From: Pyrenopolyporus hunteri
Lineage: Eukaryota; Ascomycota; Sordariomycetes; Xylariales; Hypoxylaceae
NCBI GenBank assembly: GCA_902806595.1
Contig: CADCXC010000037.1
Span: 1,550,001 to 1,614,000, forward strand
Direction: 5' to 3'
DNA: 64,000 nt
Position 1 is the first letter of the stretch, and the number at the start of each line of letters is the position of its first letter. Below the pieces are notes generated by a model. It did no database searches. It saw only the letters and a program-made list of their open reading frames with translations, and was not told the origin of the DNA. Of the stretch, positions 37,250 to 49,580 are shown piece by piece. Both the position numbers and the translations under genes were made by a program.

Positions 37250-37315
37250 TTAGCTTTATGACCGTCGGTATTATCTAAATTATTATATACCTAGGTATTA
37301 CGGTCATAAAGCTAA
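37250..37315. repeat. Perfect 16-bp inverted repeat with 34-bp loop
   Basis: TTAGCTTTATGACCGT (37250-37265) and its exact reverse complement (37300-37315) flank an AT-rich loop containing CCTAGGTA. It could be a minimal MITE relic or a hairpin; no target duplication is evident. Confidence 0.7.
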
Positions 37316-39401
37316 GTGCCCAGGTTGTTTTATACGCATAACCCTAGAGAATATAGATGAGCTCTTACGATCTGTATACTCCAGTCTTGTATACACATGT
37401 CGATCTTCTCATGCTATAGTTATAAGAATCTTCCACCTCGGTGACTAGGGGAACTGGAACTTTTTATGTTCAATGCCTGGCTCAGCGGTTTGTATCCGTC
37501 CCCGGCTTACTGTTCGCATAGTATTGATGCGAGAGGCGCTCTAAATTAATAAGCGAGGACTATCCTGTAGACACGGATAATCATCTTCTTTTAAGGCCGT
37601 AGCCCACGCCTCGTAATCTCAAGATACATTAGAGAAATGCATAGTGACATAGCTGCGGAGCAGGTGACCGTTAAAACGTGGGGTCAGATTTGGGCAACTT
37701 GGTATAAAGGGGGGTTCTGGGATTACCAAAGTACCTTATTAACAGTTATATCTTATAAAGCTCTACTCCCCGCCCTCCTTGTTACCTTAGTTCTGTTCAT
37801 CAGGAGATTTTACAATTTGTATCTCGGTGCCAATTTCAAGTATCCCCTAAGTATCAGGTCGCTAGAGATCATGAATTTCCAATATAACCCCTTGCTTTAA
37901 GCATGATTGTGTGACGTGGATAAATCCTTCGCTTTATAATGATTTCGAGCTCCCGCATACACCGTCTTTACGCTACCAGCAGTAATGTTGGATATCTTGA
38001 CAGAAGTAGCGAGCCGTTCTTCGTGGCTTGGTGAGGACAAGGCGTGACTGACTCATGTAGTCACCGAGTCCTGCCCCAAGCCTAGAGTTAGCATTGAGAC
38101 ATAATGAGGATATAACGAGAACGCAATTTGGAGATTATATCAGCATTTCTTACCTCCACTACATTTTTCTAAGCGGTGTTGATTCTTTTCCGCGACGCGA
38201 TCGCTTCCCGGCGTTTTCCATGGGGTTGTATCGCTGTGGGTATTGGTTGGAAGAGTTGTGACGGATCTTAGGCTAGTCATTCTTGATAACATCGTATAGT
38301 TCTCGGAATTATTGTAGAATTATAGCTCGTTTTAGGTAGCCTGAAACTCAGCGGGGTTGACTTCGCGCTTCTAGAGAGTCAAGGGGAATGAGACAAAACG
38401 TTCAAAAAAGTACATCAATTCCCAGCGGGCTTCTACATAGTAAATACATTCATCCAACTAGAGATTTGCAGTTCTCTAATCCTGTCAGGGGCTTACCATA
38501 GTAGGGGGTGTCACGGTAGATTGACGATCATGTTGAAAGAGACTCCATTTAAAAGAAATAGGGGCACCCGCTACGCCCTTGCATTAATTCTCATTGACCA
38601 ATTGAGACATAACTACTGAATAATTTATGCAGATTTGACGAATGTCGTATAGAAAACTGTCGTTTTGTTTCCCCCGCGTCATATGCATTGACTTGAAATC
38701 GCATGCATACACCGTTCCGGCGCCTCATTTTCACAACTTAGGGCCATTACGTATGGATTCTAGAATTAGGTAGTTACCCGATTAACTATTTCTCTGCTGT
38801 TATACTTGCAATCTTGGTAGAAATGACGTACTAGTTTACAACGTAACGACGATCACAGGGGGCATGTTGTGATCAACATCGGCATCCACACAAAGAAGCA
38901 CAGGACCCCATATTAGAGCTTCTAGTGCGCCAGGCGCCACTCGATTAAGCTCTAGCTTCCTATATACCCTGGAATTCCTAGGGTTAGGCTCACTTTATTG
39001 GAATTAACATTTGTGAGCAGCCCAATGATCTTATGAGTAATTCACGTTACTTCCTAAGACACAAGACTGGTTAAATAAGGAATACATGAATCAACCCTGG
39101 AGAAAATAGAACATCTATATTGCGTTCAAAGAAGACAACACACGCAGTGAAATAACTCGAACGGCCCATTTATAGAAGAGGACGAGGTCGAGATGTGCCT
39201 CAATCCTAAAGATATCTCGTCGGAAAGTCAACCGCATGCCAACGTACTTAACCATATTTTGGGCGAGTTAGCTAAACTACCTAGGGAATTCCTAGTTTAT
39301 GAGAAGAAAAAGGCTATATCTTACGTGTGCGACCTGACACATATATGTGAGTAGAGTGCGAATAGCTGTCCTCGGAGAACAGTCACAGAATTTTACATCT
39401 T

Positions 39402-40276
39402 TTACGTCTGGTCGTTTGCCGACCGGTATGTGCAGCTCTGCCAGTCATCGATTCGTACTTGCCCCCAAGCGTATTCTTCATTCCAATCTGGTGTGCACTC
39501 CTCCCAGACAAGATCCCAATCAACACTCAAGCCAGAAACCAGCTCACTGGTGCCTTGGCCATTCTTGTCGCTACTCGAAGCCGAGACAATAAGATCAATA
39601 AAGGTTGAATCTTGGGAGTCGCCTTCGCTGCCGTGGAAGCATGGAGACCATACAAGCTGGGAAGAGGGCTGGGCTTCCACCTTAAAGTCGTCGTCGAAGC
39701 CATCATCTCCACCAATTTGCGTTGGGGTTAGTTGCGTGAACTATCTCTCCTTTAATTAGACCGTCGTATATGTAGAGGCGGAATGAAGCGCCATCTCACG
39801 TAGGGAAAACAGATTAATACTCAAGAGAAAAGAAATCAACGCACCATAGTGGACAGAGACAAGTTCGAGATCTCAGGCGGCGTTATAGGGCTAAAGTTCT
39901 TAAGATGTTCTAACCGGAAGACGGCAGTGGTATTAAACTGATAAATCTGTACGTCGCCGGTTAAGTTGGCGTGGCCCGTGACCGTAGCCCCTGAGATAGC
40001 AACACGGTGCCTGTAATACCAGTCATTCAGTTCGACTCTAAAGTCACAGCTAGCGTATTGTTCAGTCCGACCATGGCCAGTAGACTGAAACTGCACTTCG
40101 GGGAGGCTCGTTTTGAGTTTACTGGGCTCAAAAGAAACCCTAATACTTTCTCCGGGTGAGCATTGACGGGGAGTCTTCGAAATAATCGAACTGACAACTG
40201 GAAATTGCGAAGGGGGGTTGCTTTCTCCGAGGGCGGATGCCACGGAGAAAAGAATAGAATAAACAGAAAGTCGCAT
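39402..40276 (-). CDS. Secreted DUF4360-like protein
   Basis: Minus strand, two exons (40276-39845, 39740-39402) across a 104-bp gtgcgt...atag intron, phase 0, 256 aa. Residues 1-17 form a signal peptide (MRLSVYSILFSVASALG). The body resembles fungal DUF4360 secreted proteins: Cys in SKTPRQCSPGESIRVSFEP, the ASCDFRVEL block, and the C-terminal pair LVWSPC and DLVWEEC. Cysteines are few and paired, fitting an extracellular beta-rich fold. The acidic joining segment (GGDDGFDDDF) spans the start of exon 2. The molecular function of the family is not known; a wall or extracellular role is likely. No obvious partner among its neighbours. Confidence 0.75.
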
Positions 40277-41134
40277 AGCGAAAAGAGACTTAGAAAGACA
40301 CCGATCAATAAGCGGGACTACAGAGTCATGGAAGTTAAACCACAGGCACGCTTCCCTAGGCTTCTAAATCTCATTATATAGGTAGGTAGGTAGCACGTGC
40401 GCCGATTGTTTGCTTGAAATTTTCGGCAAATTGCAGTTAATAAAAGTCAAATGATGGAGTGTCGTTTACATCTCCCTTCAGTACCACCTACGTAGGTGCT
40501 TAACACGAGTGATTTCCTTTCTATCATATCTACCTACGTATTGATTCATAATTGTCCATGGCCGGCTATTCAACGTGACGTGGATACTCAACGGCCAGTA
40601 GACTAATGGGAAAGCCCAATTCATCCAAGGAAGAACTAGAGAGGCGGAAATATAAGAAGTAGCAGAATCAATTTCAATTTTCTATTGATGGGTACCTAGG
40701 TTAATCATGCCTCGATGAAATATCCGTAATCTCTACAGACCCCTTTGAACGGATGCGGAATGACCCAACGCCCCATCGCCGAGCGAGAAGGATTTCCGGC
40801 CGAGGGCCGGGCGTAAGCGAAGAGCAGAACTCTGGCAAAGTGTCGTAAGGCCAACCATATAATAAGGGAAACAACTACATTGTTGCGCGAGATATCTAGC
40901 CAACCAGCTCGTCAGCCTGGGTATACATTCTGAATGGGGATAAAGTAAGTCGGAGTCGGCGGAATTCTTCGTCGGCCTCAGCTGCTAGGATCCTCTGCAC
41001 CGCCACAAGGGTAAGGGGTTCACTTGTATTAATAAACCTGGGTAGGTAGCAAGCGATTCGGGTTACCAAACCACCCTTCTCATCCGTAGAGAGAACCGTT
41101 TTCCTATCGAGACTCGCCCGAGCAAGCCATATCA
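40277..41134. other. Intergenic
   Basis: Divergent promoter region between the DUF4360 gene and the NAD(P)-binding gene, with (TAGG)n at about 40380-40392 and CCTAGGT near 40693. No coding frame supported. Confidence 0.6.
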
Positions 41135-41983
41135 ATGAAATTAATTATTTCAGGGGCCACTGGTTTCGTGGCCAGAGAACTCGTACGGCAAAGTTTAAGC
41201 AGAGAGGAGATCACGTCAGTCGTAGCCCTGGCTCGTAGGCCCGTCTCCGCTCCCGAACAACTTCCACAGAATGCCGACCCTTCGAAGCTCCGAAGCGTCG
41301 TCATAGAGGATTACGAGAAATACTCGGAAGAAGCGAAAAAGGAATTTGCTGGAGCTGCAGCTTGCATATGGTAATGGAATTTTCTATTGTTTCGATTTGC
41401 AATAGAAACAAACATCAAGTCCAGTAGGCTGTAGCTGACTCATACTAGGACCGTCGCCATCACACCAACCAAATCCAAGATGTATGAATTCAAAGAAGTC
41501 GAGCGCATCTGTCAGACATGTACGGTTGCAGGATTTAAGGCTATACACGAGTCCGGCGTCTCGAAGCCATTTCGATTTCTCTACATGAGTGGAGCTTCAG
41601 CCGAACGAGATCACTCGAAGGTTCTGCGCTTCTATCCTGAGTACTCACATATGCGGGTAAGAATAGTAATTAAAATCATTATGTTCGCTTACAGCTAACA
41701 AGAATTGACTTAGGGAGAGACAGAAAATAAAATACTCGCATTAGCAGCTGAGCTCGACGGGGTCGAGGCGAGCGTCGCAAAGCCGGGTTTCATCACTGCC
41801 CCGGGAGAGATCCTAAGATCCGCCACTGGCTCTGTGGTACAATTAGCTACTGGTATCCCCAAGATTGACGTTGTGGACCTTGCCGCAGTCATGTTAGATC
41901 AAGTTATTAATGGCTTTGAGAAAGATCCGTTAACGGCCGAAGATTTAGTCAGGATATCCAAAAAGGTATCGGGGGGTTCCTAG
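41135..41983 (+). CDS. NAD(P)-binding atypical SDR (HTATIP2/NmrA-like fold)
   Basis: Three exons (41135-41370, 41449-41656, 41714-41983) with introns of 78 and 57 bp give 237 aa. The nucleotide-binding turn is at the very N-terminus (MKLIISGATGFVARELVRQ, G-x-x-G pattern), followed by ARRP, the strand end CIWTVAITPTKS completed by splicing, and FLYMSGASAERD, the usual beta-5 Ser region. The Tyr of SGASAERDHSKVLRFYPEY lies where the catalytic Tyr is often found, though a clear YxxxK is missing. The C-terminal half (VAKPGFITAP, IDVVDLAAVMLDQV) is typical of HTATIP2-type proteins of 220-250 aa. Probably a soluble NAD(P)H-binding reductase or regulator; substrate unknown. Confidence 0.83.
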
Positions 41984-42658
41984 AGGGCAAATCTGATGCT
42001 ATGAATTAGGCATGGGACATGGGCAAGGTTGTTCCTATACCCCTATATTCATGGGCCGATAGACTAGTACGTGAGCCAGAGATGGTAGAATCGAATTCAA
42101 CATCCGCCAACACCCCGTCTTTGACTGTCTACCTCAGTATCTATATGCCACATGAGTTAGGTAGAGCCTCCTCTTACTCTTATTGATGGCCAATTCCTAG
42201 TCACAAGGGTTCAGGGTCCAGATCTTGATGAATGTAGACAATCATCTAGAGCCAAGATGCATACAATGAGCAACCCCAAGAAGAAGAATGCGGGCATGGA
42301 ACTTGAAGATTTAGAAGCGGGCGTCGGTGTTCTCCTATTGCCTCTTTAGGTAGAAACGTCCTCATATCCAGATCCCCGCGTCGTATTTTAATATCAGCAC
42401 ACAACTCATGGGGAGGGATTCGATCGGTGTTGCCCACACAATTTTCCCGCTCATTCTCCCGGAGCCGGGAATGGCTTTGGACATGGCGGGTCTTAGAAAG
42501 TTGCCCAACGGCACTTAGTATCACACGCCCCTCAAAGAGACGTACTTATTACTATCCAGTCCCTCCATAGACCGGAGAGGATTTGCTAAGTTTTCTTTAC
42601 GGCTTCGAGTTCGGTTCGGCAGCACCCAAACAGCATCGTCTACACTACAAATTCCGAT
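41984..42658. other. Intergenic
   Basis: About 680 bp between two genes on the same strand. A minus-strand frame at 42246-42524 has no supporting features. Nothing else seen. Confidence 0.55.
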
Positions 42659-43573
42659 ATGCATTACCGTCTCCTAGGCAGCGCAGCCGCAATATTCGGG
42701 GCTTTCCTCCCAATTGTTGCCGCCGAATGCAACAGGACATACATCTCAGCTTTCGCAGATAGTTACGTTGAGGCGCACGAAAATGGACAACTAAACGGCC
42801 TAGAGAACATCGCCGACAACTTCACGTATGTGGAAAACAACAAAACACGGGAAATCACCAGCGGCGTCTTTAATAACGCCTTCAAAATCGCCCACCGGCA
42901 CACCATCATCGATACTGTTGACTGTGCCTCCTTTACCGAGCTTATCATCACGCATAATGCCTCAGGAGAACCGGCGCCCTATGTCATCGGCACCCAAATC
43001 CGCCACAGCCCGGGCGATCTGAGCGTCTACCTCATAGACCTGATCGCATCCACGACCGGGTCGTGGCTCTTCAACGCCACGCGAACGCTGGAGTACGCAT
43101 CCAAAGAAAATTGGACGCTCATCGAAGAAGGGAAGCGCGATTCCCGCGAGGCCCTTAAGCTCGCCGCCGACGCGTACCTTGACATGTGGTCAAACAAGAG
43201 TGCTGTAGATGCCGTGCCCTGGGGCCAGCCTTGCACCCGCCTCGAGGGCAGTGTGTACACGGGTCGCGGGCTACCAACGGACTCGTGCAAGGTTGGGATT
43301 CCCACGAACAACAACCAGGCGCCCAACTCGCACCGCCGTTATGTCATCGATCCAACCTACGGCTCAATCAGCGTGCTCTGCATCTTCGAGCATCTAAGCA
43401 ACGCTCCCGACAGCCACGAGTTCCGCCTAGAGAACGGCAAGCTGCGATACATTCACACCATCACCCTGGCGAATAGTGGTTTCTTCAACGCGGAGGAGCC
43501 TTCCCCAGAGCGCATGGCCCGGTACAAATCAAGGAGAGGGGGTGCCTCAAGCCGTAGCGGCGGGCCCCTATAG
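42659..43573 (+). CDS. Secreted DUF8021-domain protein
   Basis: Single exon, 304 aa. Signal peptide 1-22 (LLGSAAAIFGAFLPIVAA, cleavage before ECNRT). The rest follows the DUF8021 pattern closely: an N-terminal helix (YISAFADSYVEA), FTYVENNKTREITSGVF, APYVIGTQIR, TGSWLFNATRTLEYASKENW, a linker (EGKRDSREALKLAADAYLDMW), VPWGQPCTRLEGSVYTG, then RRYVIDPTYGSISVL, DSHEFRLENGKLRYIHTIT. The two halves look like two related cone-shaped (NTF2/SnoaL-like) domains. Several N-glycosylation sequons (NRT, NFT, NKT, NAS, NAT, NWT) fit secretion. Function unknown; widespread in filamentous ascomycetes. The basic C-terminal tail (YKSRRGGASSRSGG) is an oddity. Confidence 0.9.
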   Translation: MHYRLLGSAAAIFGAFLPIVAAECNRTYISAFADSYVEAHENGQLNGLENIADNFTYVENNKTREITSGVFNNAFKIAHRHTIIDTVDCASFTELIITHNASGEPAPYVIGTQIRHSPGDLSVYLIDLIASTTGSWLFNATRTLEYASKENWTLIEEGKRDSREALKLAADAYLDMWSNKSAVDAVPWGQPCTRLEGSVYTGRGLPTDSCKVGIPTNNNQAPNSHRRYVIDPTYGSISVLCIFEHLSNAPDSHEFRLENGKLRYIHTITLANSGFFNAEEPSPERMARYKSRRGGASSRSGGPL

Positions 43574-44285
43574 CTGTAATGAAGCTTAGTAGGTATATGA
43601 TCACACTCTAGGATTTGGTCGGATGCTGGCGTGAGGGTTTGGCTATGTTCAAAACTCTTAGTTCAACAGTCCATAGGGCCGTCACAAGGCAGGACTGGAT
43701 TGACTAGAACTAAACCAGGAATAAAGCTATATCGCGAAAAGTCGATACCCATTGCGAGTCGGCTGGTTATATATTACGTGACAATCCAGGACGATGGTAA
43801 TTCTACCGCGAATCCAAGGTAAGATGTCCATCTAGGTTTGTAAGCTTAATCATTCACACGTAGCACGTCATAGTCCTAGAAACCATACGAAGGGCCAGAT
43901 CAAAAGTATTAACTTTCGTTGACCAATTTCGGTATCAATGTCTACAGCATAAAGTTATTCTATTTACCCTTACGTCTCTTATGAGCGTATCGTACATTCC
44001 TTCAACCCAGGGCTATCTCAGGACGACCGATTTCAACTCCGTCGAGATGAACTCGAAATTTTGAACCATAATTATACGAGGCGTGAGTACCTCGATATAT
44101 GACATCGGTTGACAAAGACTTGAATCTTGAATAATGCCAAGCTAAGCATATATCTAGCTACCAATGAAGTACAGCGTCGCTCAAGCACTTGAAAAGTAGA
44201 AACTCAAGCCCTCGCGAATATACCAGGAGCCCTCCATCGCGCTTACGGGATCTACGAATAGAGGCATAAATTGCCTTCATCCCAG
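43574..44285. other. Intergenic, convergent 3' ends
   Basis: About 710 bp between two convergent genes. No features supported beyond short AT-rich stretches. Confidence 0.55.
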
Positions 44286-45348
44286 TCACAATGTTTTCAC
44301 CATATCCTTGGTTCGGAAGCTGTTGCGCATGCTAGAAATTCGCAGGTCTTTACCATCGGACAGCTTTTGATGAGTACCTTTGGACCGAGGCGTAATCATG
44401 TCGTGGACAATATCGTGCGCCTCCATAGACTCGAACTGTAAACCGTCTCTTGCATATTCCCTCCTTACCCGCGACTCCCTAATATCCGCCATCATCTTCC
44501 TAAATTGCCTTGTGCGATAAAGGAGGTAGATCAGCATCGTCTTGTCCATGGTTTGAGAATTCCATCCAGATCCGAATCCGAAAGGGTGCTGGGCATCATC
44601 TTCGGAGCCGTCGATAGATGGTAGTCCTGAATCGCATATCTCTTGGGCTCGACGTCGTATGAGGAGCTCTTCGCCTAGGAGTCGGCTTATCAAGGGAGTC
44701 CACGGCACCGATAGCTCCTCCTTGGTAGTATCGTATCGGAGGCCTTCTACTATTATGGGGGTTAGTTACCTATTTCTCAAATCGGGAGTTAAACGAAATT
44801 AGACATTTCCTCAAGGAGAAAATGGGCAGACCACGAAGTTTCGACTCTTCGGGTAGGCTAAAGGGGAAAGAAGGAGATATTTGACGTTACTTACGATAAG
44901 AGTCGTTACAGGCCATGTTTTCTATCGAGACGATGTGGAACATGCCTTCAAAAGGGTTGTATAAGGATGGGTTGTCGTCTGCGATCCGGACAGGAAACAT
45001 CGGTGATCTACCATCGGGGGATGGTAGCAGCTTGAAGATCGCGCTTGCACCGCCATCCTCTTCTGACAGCCGATCGAACTTGAAAACACTCGAGTATTCC
45101 GTCCCGGATAAGAAGGGTATGTATAAATTAATAGTGGTTTTATGGAGGTACTTTTTCCGAAACACTCTCTCAGTTTCGGCCTTCCATTCCTTGCAAACTT
45201 GGCGAAATATACACCAAACATACGGCATGAAGTCGTCCGAGAGGAGGTCGATCATATGAACGATGATATCCGTTGGAAGCCACGGGCCCTTATCTTCGGG
45301 CTGCGTCGCCGCGTCCACCGGAGCCTTCGTAGTTTGATTCGATGACAT
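44286..45348 (-). CDS. F-box-like protein
   Basis: Minus strand, two exons (45348-44895 and 44746-44286) across a 148-bp intron, longer than the others here, giving 304 aa; an acceptor 3 bp upstream would change Gln to Leu-Glu. Residues 22-70 read as an F-box-like domain: WLPTDIIVHMIDLLSDD, then WCIFRQVCKEWKAETERVFRKKYL. The remainder has no recognised substrate-binding repeats, is charged and ends in a basic segment (RNSFRTKDMVKTL). F-box proteins bring substrates to SCF ubiquitin ligases through Skp1; here this is inferred from the N-terminal domain only. Many such solitary fungal F-box proteins are lineage-specific. Confidence 0.72.
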
Positions 45349-47947
45349 AATGGTTTGAGATTGATATGACTTGAGAGCGGCAGGGAGACGAGTCTTGGGC
45401 TGTATCGTTACCTCGTTAATATATATCCTCAAGAATAGAATAATTTTTCACGCAACAGCTTGTTTAAATCTCTACGTTGCTGAGAGAGAAGGTGATGGTA
45501 AAGGTGGGTTAGGTAACTTAGGTAGTGTTTTGGAGAGATGGAGAGAAAGAAGTTGTTTACATTCAGAAGGTAAACTATAACATTGTTCATTGAACAACAT
45601 ATTGTATCTCTCATTAATGGTAGTACCCCATACTGGTGGTAAGCAACAGATCACTTTTGTTCTTGTGAACTCATTAAAGCGCAGCCTACCGCCTAACCGT
45701 CTACAACACCATCACCGCTATATTCCAATCAGTAACTTGGGGAAGGTGCACGAGAGAAACCAGGTACCCTTTATTCACGACAATACCCCACGACGGTGAT
45801 AGAAAGTAAATTACTGGATTTCGTGAGATTTATATCATGAGCAGCTCTTTAACTACTTGCGTTTAAATACCTAGGAAGCGAAGGATTTCTGCAGTATATG
45901 ATATACCTAGGTACCTAGGTAGGTATATATATAGGAGGATAATAAGATCGATGTTAAGATCTAAACCTCCAACTGAAGACTTGACACCGCACTCCAGTTT
46001 TTAGCATTTATTTATTTATTTTTTATATAGGTACTTTTATGCGTATGTAAGTCGGGCACAGAGTTGATATCATCCGAGTAGAGACGTCGACTTATTAGAT
46101 TAAAGGAACACGAACGCCCCCGTTCGTATATAGTACCTAGACGTTAACGTAACACAAGCTGTTTATCTACGTATTTCGAGTAGGTACCAAGTGAGTTGTG
46201 TTGCATTTTAAGTCACTTCTTCCTAATATTTACCTGCGATGAATGAGTTCCATGACCATCTACCCATGTAGCCATCCTCCCAAAAGGGTATCAGAATACA
46301 ATGATCAAATGCATTGTATTCCGAGACGGTATATATAGTCATGAGCCACGACTACAGCACTACCTTAGGTCTTTAATCAAACATTGTATCGATAGATAGG
46401 TTTACTGGGTTAATTTCTTTCGGGTTTATCCCGTCTTGTTTTTCTTTGCGTAGAAATAACAAAGGCAGTTATTAGGTTAATTAGGTACAACCTAATTTAC
46501 ATTTCTCTAAACCGGGAGTTATAATATCTACAACACCTTGAAAAGCCTTTAGTTATAAGATAGCCTTTTCCTTATTTCGCGCGGAGTGTATTCATATTCA
46601 ATTGTGAATAGATCACTTCTATAACACCTACAGGAACGACATGGGCGAAGCTCATCTTTTGTAACCAAGTAAGTCTGGGAAGTACAAGCAACTTCAATTG
46701 GCGGGGTTTCCCAGACAAGACCTGGGTTGCAATAGCAGCAAGCTTGCTGAGATCTATGGAGGACATATAATAAAGCGAGGCAATATAACCTCGACTAAAA
46801 TTCGAACGGATCATGACAAGATGATAATTATTTTTCATAAAAATGATAAGACTCAGTGACGCCTTATTATGAGGCGAGGCTATTTCGCGGCCCAAGGACT
46901 TAATTTATATGTGATACTGCGACTTGATGGAGGGGTATTGATATCGACCATGGACCTTTGCGAAGGATACAATTGTATAAAACATCAGACTAAACCCAGT
47001 CCATTAGAGCAATGCGGGTCTACTTTAAGAAGAAAAAAAATAGGTAATCACTCGTAGGTTTAGAGCTGCTAATATTCAGCATAAATGCTGGTAAATGAAC
47101 AAAGTAACGTAACATTGTCGAAACTTGGAGACTAGTTTGAGGAGGGGAAGCGTAAGGAACGTTGACGATTCATATGTTACGAGGCATCCCCAGATCCGCT
47201 TCAGTCTGGCTAGCACCATGCTTACGCAGGTACCGAGGTAAGTTAGTCGAAATAGCTACTAGACATCTAACCTGAGCTTCGAAGACTACCTATCTACAAG
47301 CATCGCGTAACATCATTCACCATAGTGGTGGACCCGAGTATCTTTTCGACAAATATCGATGTGCCCCTCCCCCTCCCTCCACCCCATCCCCCCAAGCCCG
47401 AAAATATGGGGTGGTTAACCAGAATCGATGTATGGGGAAGATTCGTAATTCAACCTAATGAACCTGGGTAGGTAAGTCATTTATTCTTCGTTGCGCTATA
47501 GTAACACAGGAAAATTCGATAGACTTGAAGGACATGGAGCGGTTTCGCAGGGTTAGTACGATAGAGTAAATGTTAAGTTGATTTGTAGAATACCTTAGAA
47601 ATCACCAAAGTTTCTAAATGCATTCGTAGCAATATTTAGTATCTATCGGGCTTTGCTCACTTCAACTCGTTTTTGACGACCATAGTTCAAAAGGGGAGTA
47701 TATACTTGATATTAAGTTATTGCTGACGTTCGCAATCGTCCCTGATGACTGCAACATTAAGGGTATTTCATATAGGTAAGGCATCATTGAGCGTAGGCTA
47801 GCTTTTAGTCATATCTCAATACCAAGCATAACAACCACCCCAACACCTCAGTTACTCATCCATACTTCTAGGTATCAACTCCAAATCCATTCAACAACAG
47901 ATTCTCAATGGGTAAGCGTATTAACACAAAAATAGAAATAGCAAAGA
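45349..47947. other. Intergenic desert
   Basis: About 2.6 kb. TAGGTACC palindromes at about 45905-45925. A small hairpin with arms GAATACAATG (46294-46303) and CATTGTATTC (46312-46321). A minus-strand frame at 46572-46895 (107 codons) has no family resemblance I can name. No gene supported. Confidence 0.55.
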
Positions 47948-49580
47948 TTAGACTCCGGTGGGCTTCTCAGACGGCACGGTCCGTATGACATCCTCGACCG
48001 TCTCGTCGCTGAATTTCAGATCCTCCTCGAGCTCGGTAGTGTCCTTTATCTTCAAGAAGATAATCGGAGCAGCAATTAGGAGGGAACCGGCACAGACGCC
48101 CCACTAGAACAACGTTTGTCAGTACCCAATTCAAACCCTCCGATAGAAAGGGGGTGTGCACTTACGGTGGCGGCAAAAAGGGTGTTGTACTCGACATGGA
48201 TACCATCCAAACGCCAGAAAACGGCAGCACCTGCGGATTGGAAGCCCTTGTAAAATCCAGCCATGTTCGCGGTCTTCCGGCCGGAGTTCGAGAGAGCACC
48301 CATGTACCTAGCGACTGATGTTAGGACCTCAAGCTATGCAACTAGTTACGGCTCCCGTGTACGTACCAGTAGATGCATGTTTGCCAAATAGAGTCGTATA
48401 AGCCGTAGAAAATGTAAAGGAACATTGGCCCAATGAATTCAGAGCTTGTCCAGTCAATCTTCTGTTTATCGTCGATATGCGCAGTTTCCGCTCGCGTGAG
48501 CCGGTTGCGCTGCCATGCGTAACCACCACCCCAGATGATGAAGGTGAGAGCGAAAAGCACAGAGAATGAGATCTTAGCACGCGTCGACCGCCGAAGCTTG
48601 GAAATATCGAGGCAATATCCGACAATAACAGCGCCGAAAATCTGAGAAAGCCAATAGAGCAAGTTGTTCAACGAGCGGGCACGAGTGTTGAAATAAGCGA
48701 GGTTAACAACGTTCTGCTGATAGGTGTAGAAGATGTTGGAGGAGAAGAACATGGGGAACAGAGCGATAACCCAGGGGCTCAGAGAGATACACTCCCATAG
48801 TCCTATGAACTCGCTCTGCCAGGTAGGGTTCTTCATAAAGATAATCTTGGAGCCGTCTTCACGAATGACCTTATCGCCGTTGACGAGAAGAACGGTAAGG
48901 CAGGCTCCGATGAACATCAGAACAATGAAGCCAATGTAGGTGCCGTCCGTGACAGTTCCGGTGTTGTTGCTGACGTTCTGACCAAGAGGAATCAAGCTAC
49001 CGATGACGGCACCAAGGTTGAAGATGATCCAAAACCAACTAATGTATCGACCCTTGGACTGCTCAGGAGGGTAAGCCATCATGATGGCACCCTGGGCGGT
49101 CCAGAGCAAGCCAGCGCAAAGACCCAAGAGAGCACCGGCGAAAACGACGAACCCGACGTTGGCGGTGTGGCTGTAGCACAGCAAACTAGCGGAATAAATA
49201 CAGTAGCCGATACCGCCGATACTTAGAGTGAGCTTGATACCGAGCTTGTTCGCGACGGAGCCGGAGAAGAAGGCGACAACGGCGAAAACGGAATAGAGGG
49301 CGGTAGATGCGTGATCTTGAACGGTCGGATCGACCTGGCCACCACCACCGAGACCGCTCAGGGCGTTGTACATGCCAGGGCACATGAAGCAGACAAAGGC
49401 CACCATCAGAAGCTGGATCTTTGGCGACGCATACCAATATTCCTTCTTGCCGATCCGCACACCGCGATATATCCAGCCAGCGGGTCGGCCCTCTGGGACA
49501 TGGGTGCTTCCAGCATTGGAAGTAGATTTCCGGACGGCCTGGCTACTGGCGTCAACGGCCGTGTCTTTCGCGTCCGCCAT
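47948..49580 (-). CDS. UNC93-type major facilitator superfamily transporter
   Basis: Minus strand, three exons (49580-48367, 48307-48166, 48103-47948), introns of 59 and 62 bp, 503 aa. The hydrophilic N-terminus contains GRPAGWIYRGVRIGKKEYWYASPKIQ in overlapping blocks typical of fungal UNC93/DUF895 proteins. About eleven to twelve helices follow, for example IQLLMVAFVCFMCPGMYNAL, STALYSVFAVVAFFSGSVANKLG, VGFVVFAGALLGLCAGLLWTAQGA, and after splicing W-YMGALSNSGRKTANMAGFY, a conserved segment confirming the junction. The C-terminal tail is acidic and cytosolic. Fungal members are membrane transporters or permease-like proteins of unknown substrate. No secondary-metabolite genes surround it. 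Confidence 0.88.

Larger units (their letters stand above)
34143..39401. other. Gene desert of about 5.3 kb
   Basis: Besides the tRNA-like sequence (34696-34879) and a hairpin (37250-37315), only weak frames are present. At 36282-36506 on the plus strand and 35938-36132 on the minus strand there are GC-richer stretches with protein-like composition but no partners, probably relics. At 37637-37900 a frame of 87 codons starting at ATG encodes one hydrophobic helix (ALLPALLVTLVLFIRRFY); it could be a truncated membrane-anchored protein. None is convincing as a gene. Confidence 0.55.

Noticed and set aside
46572..46895. Minus-strand frame of 107 codons
   Set aside because: No partner exons, no family resemblance, and the surrounding DNA is AT-rich without promoter features.
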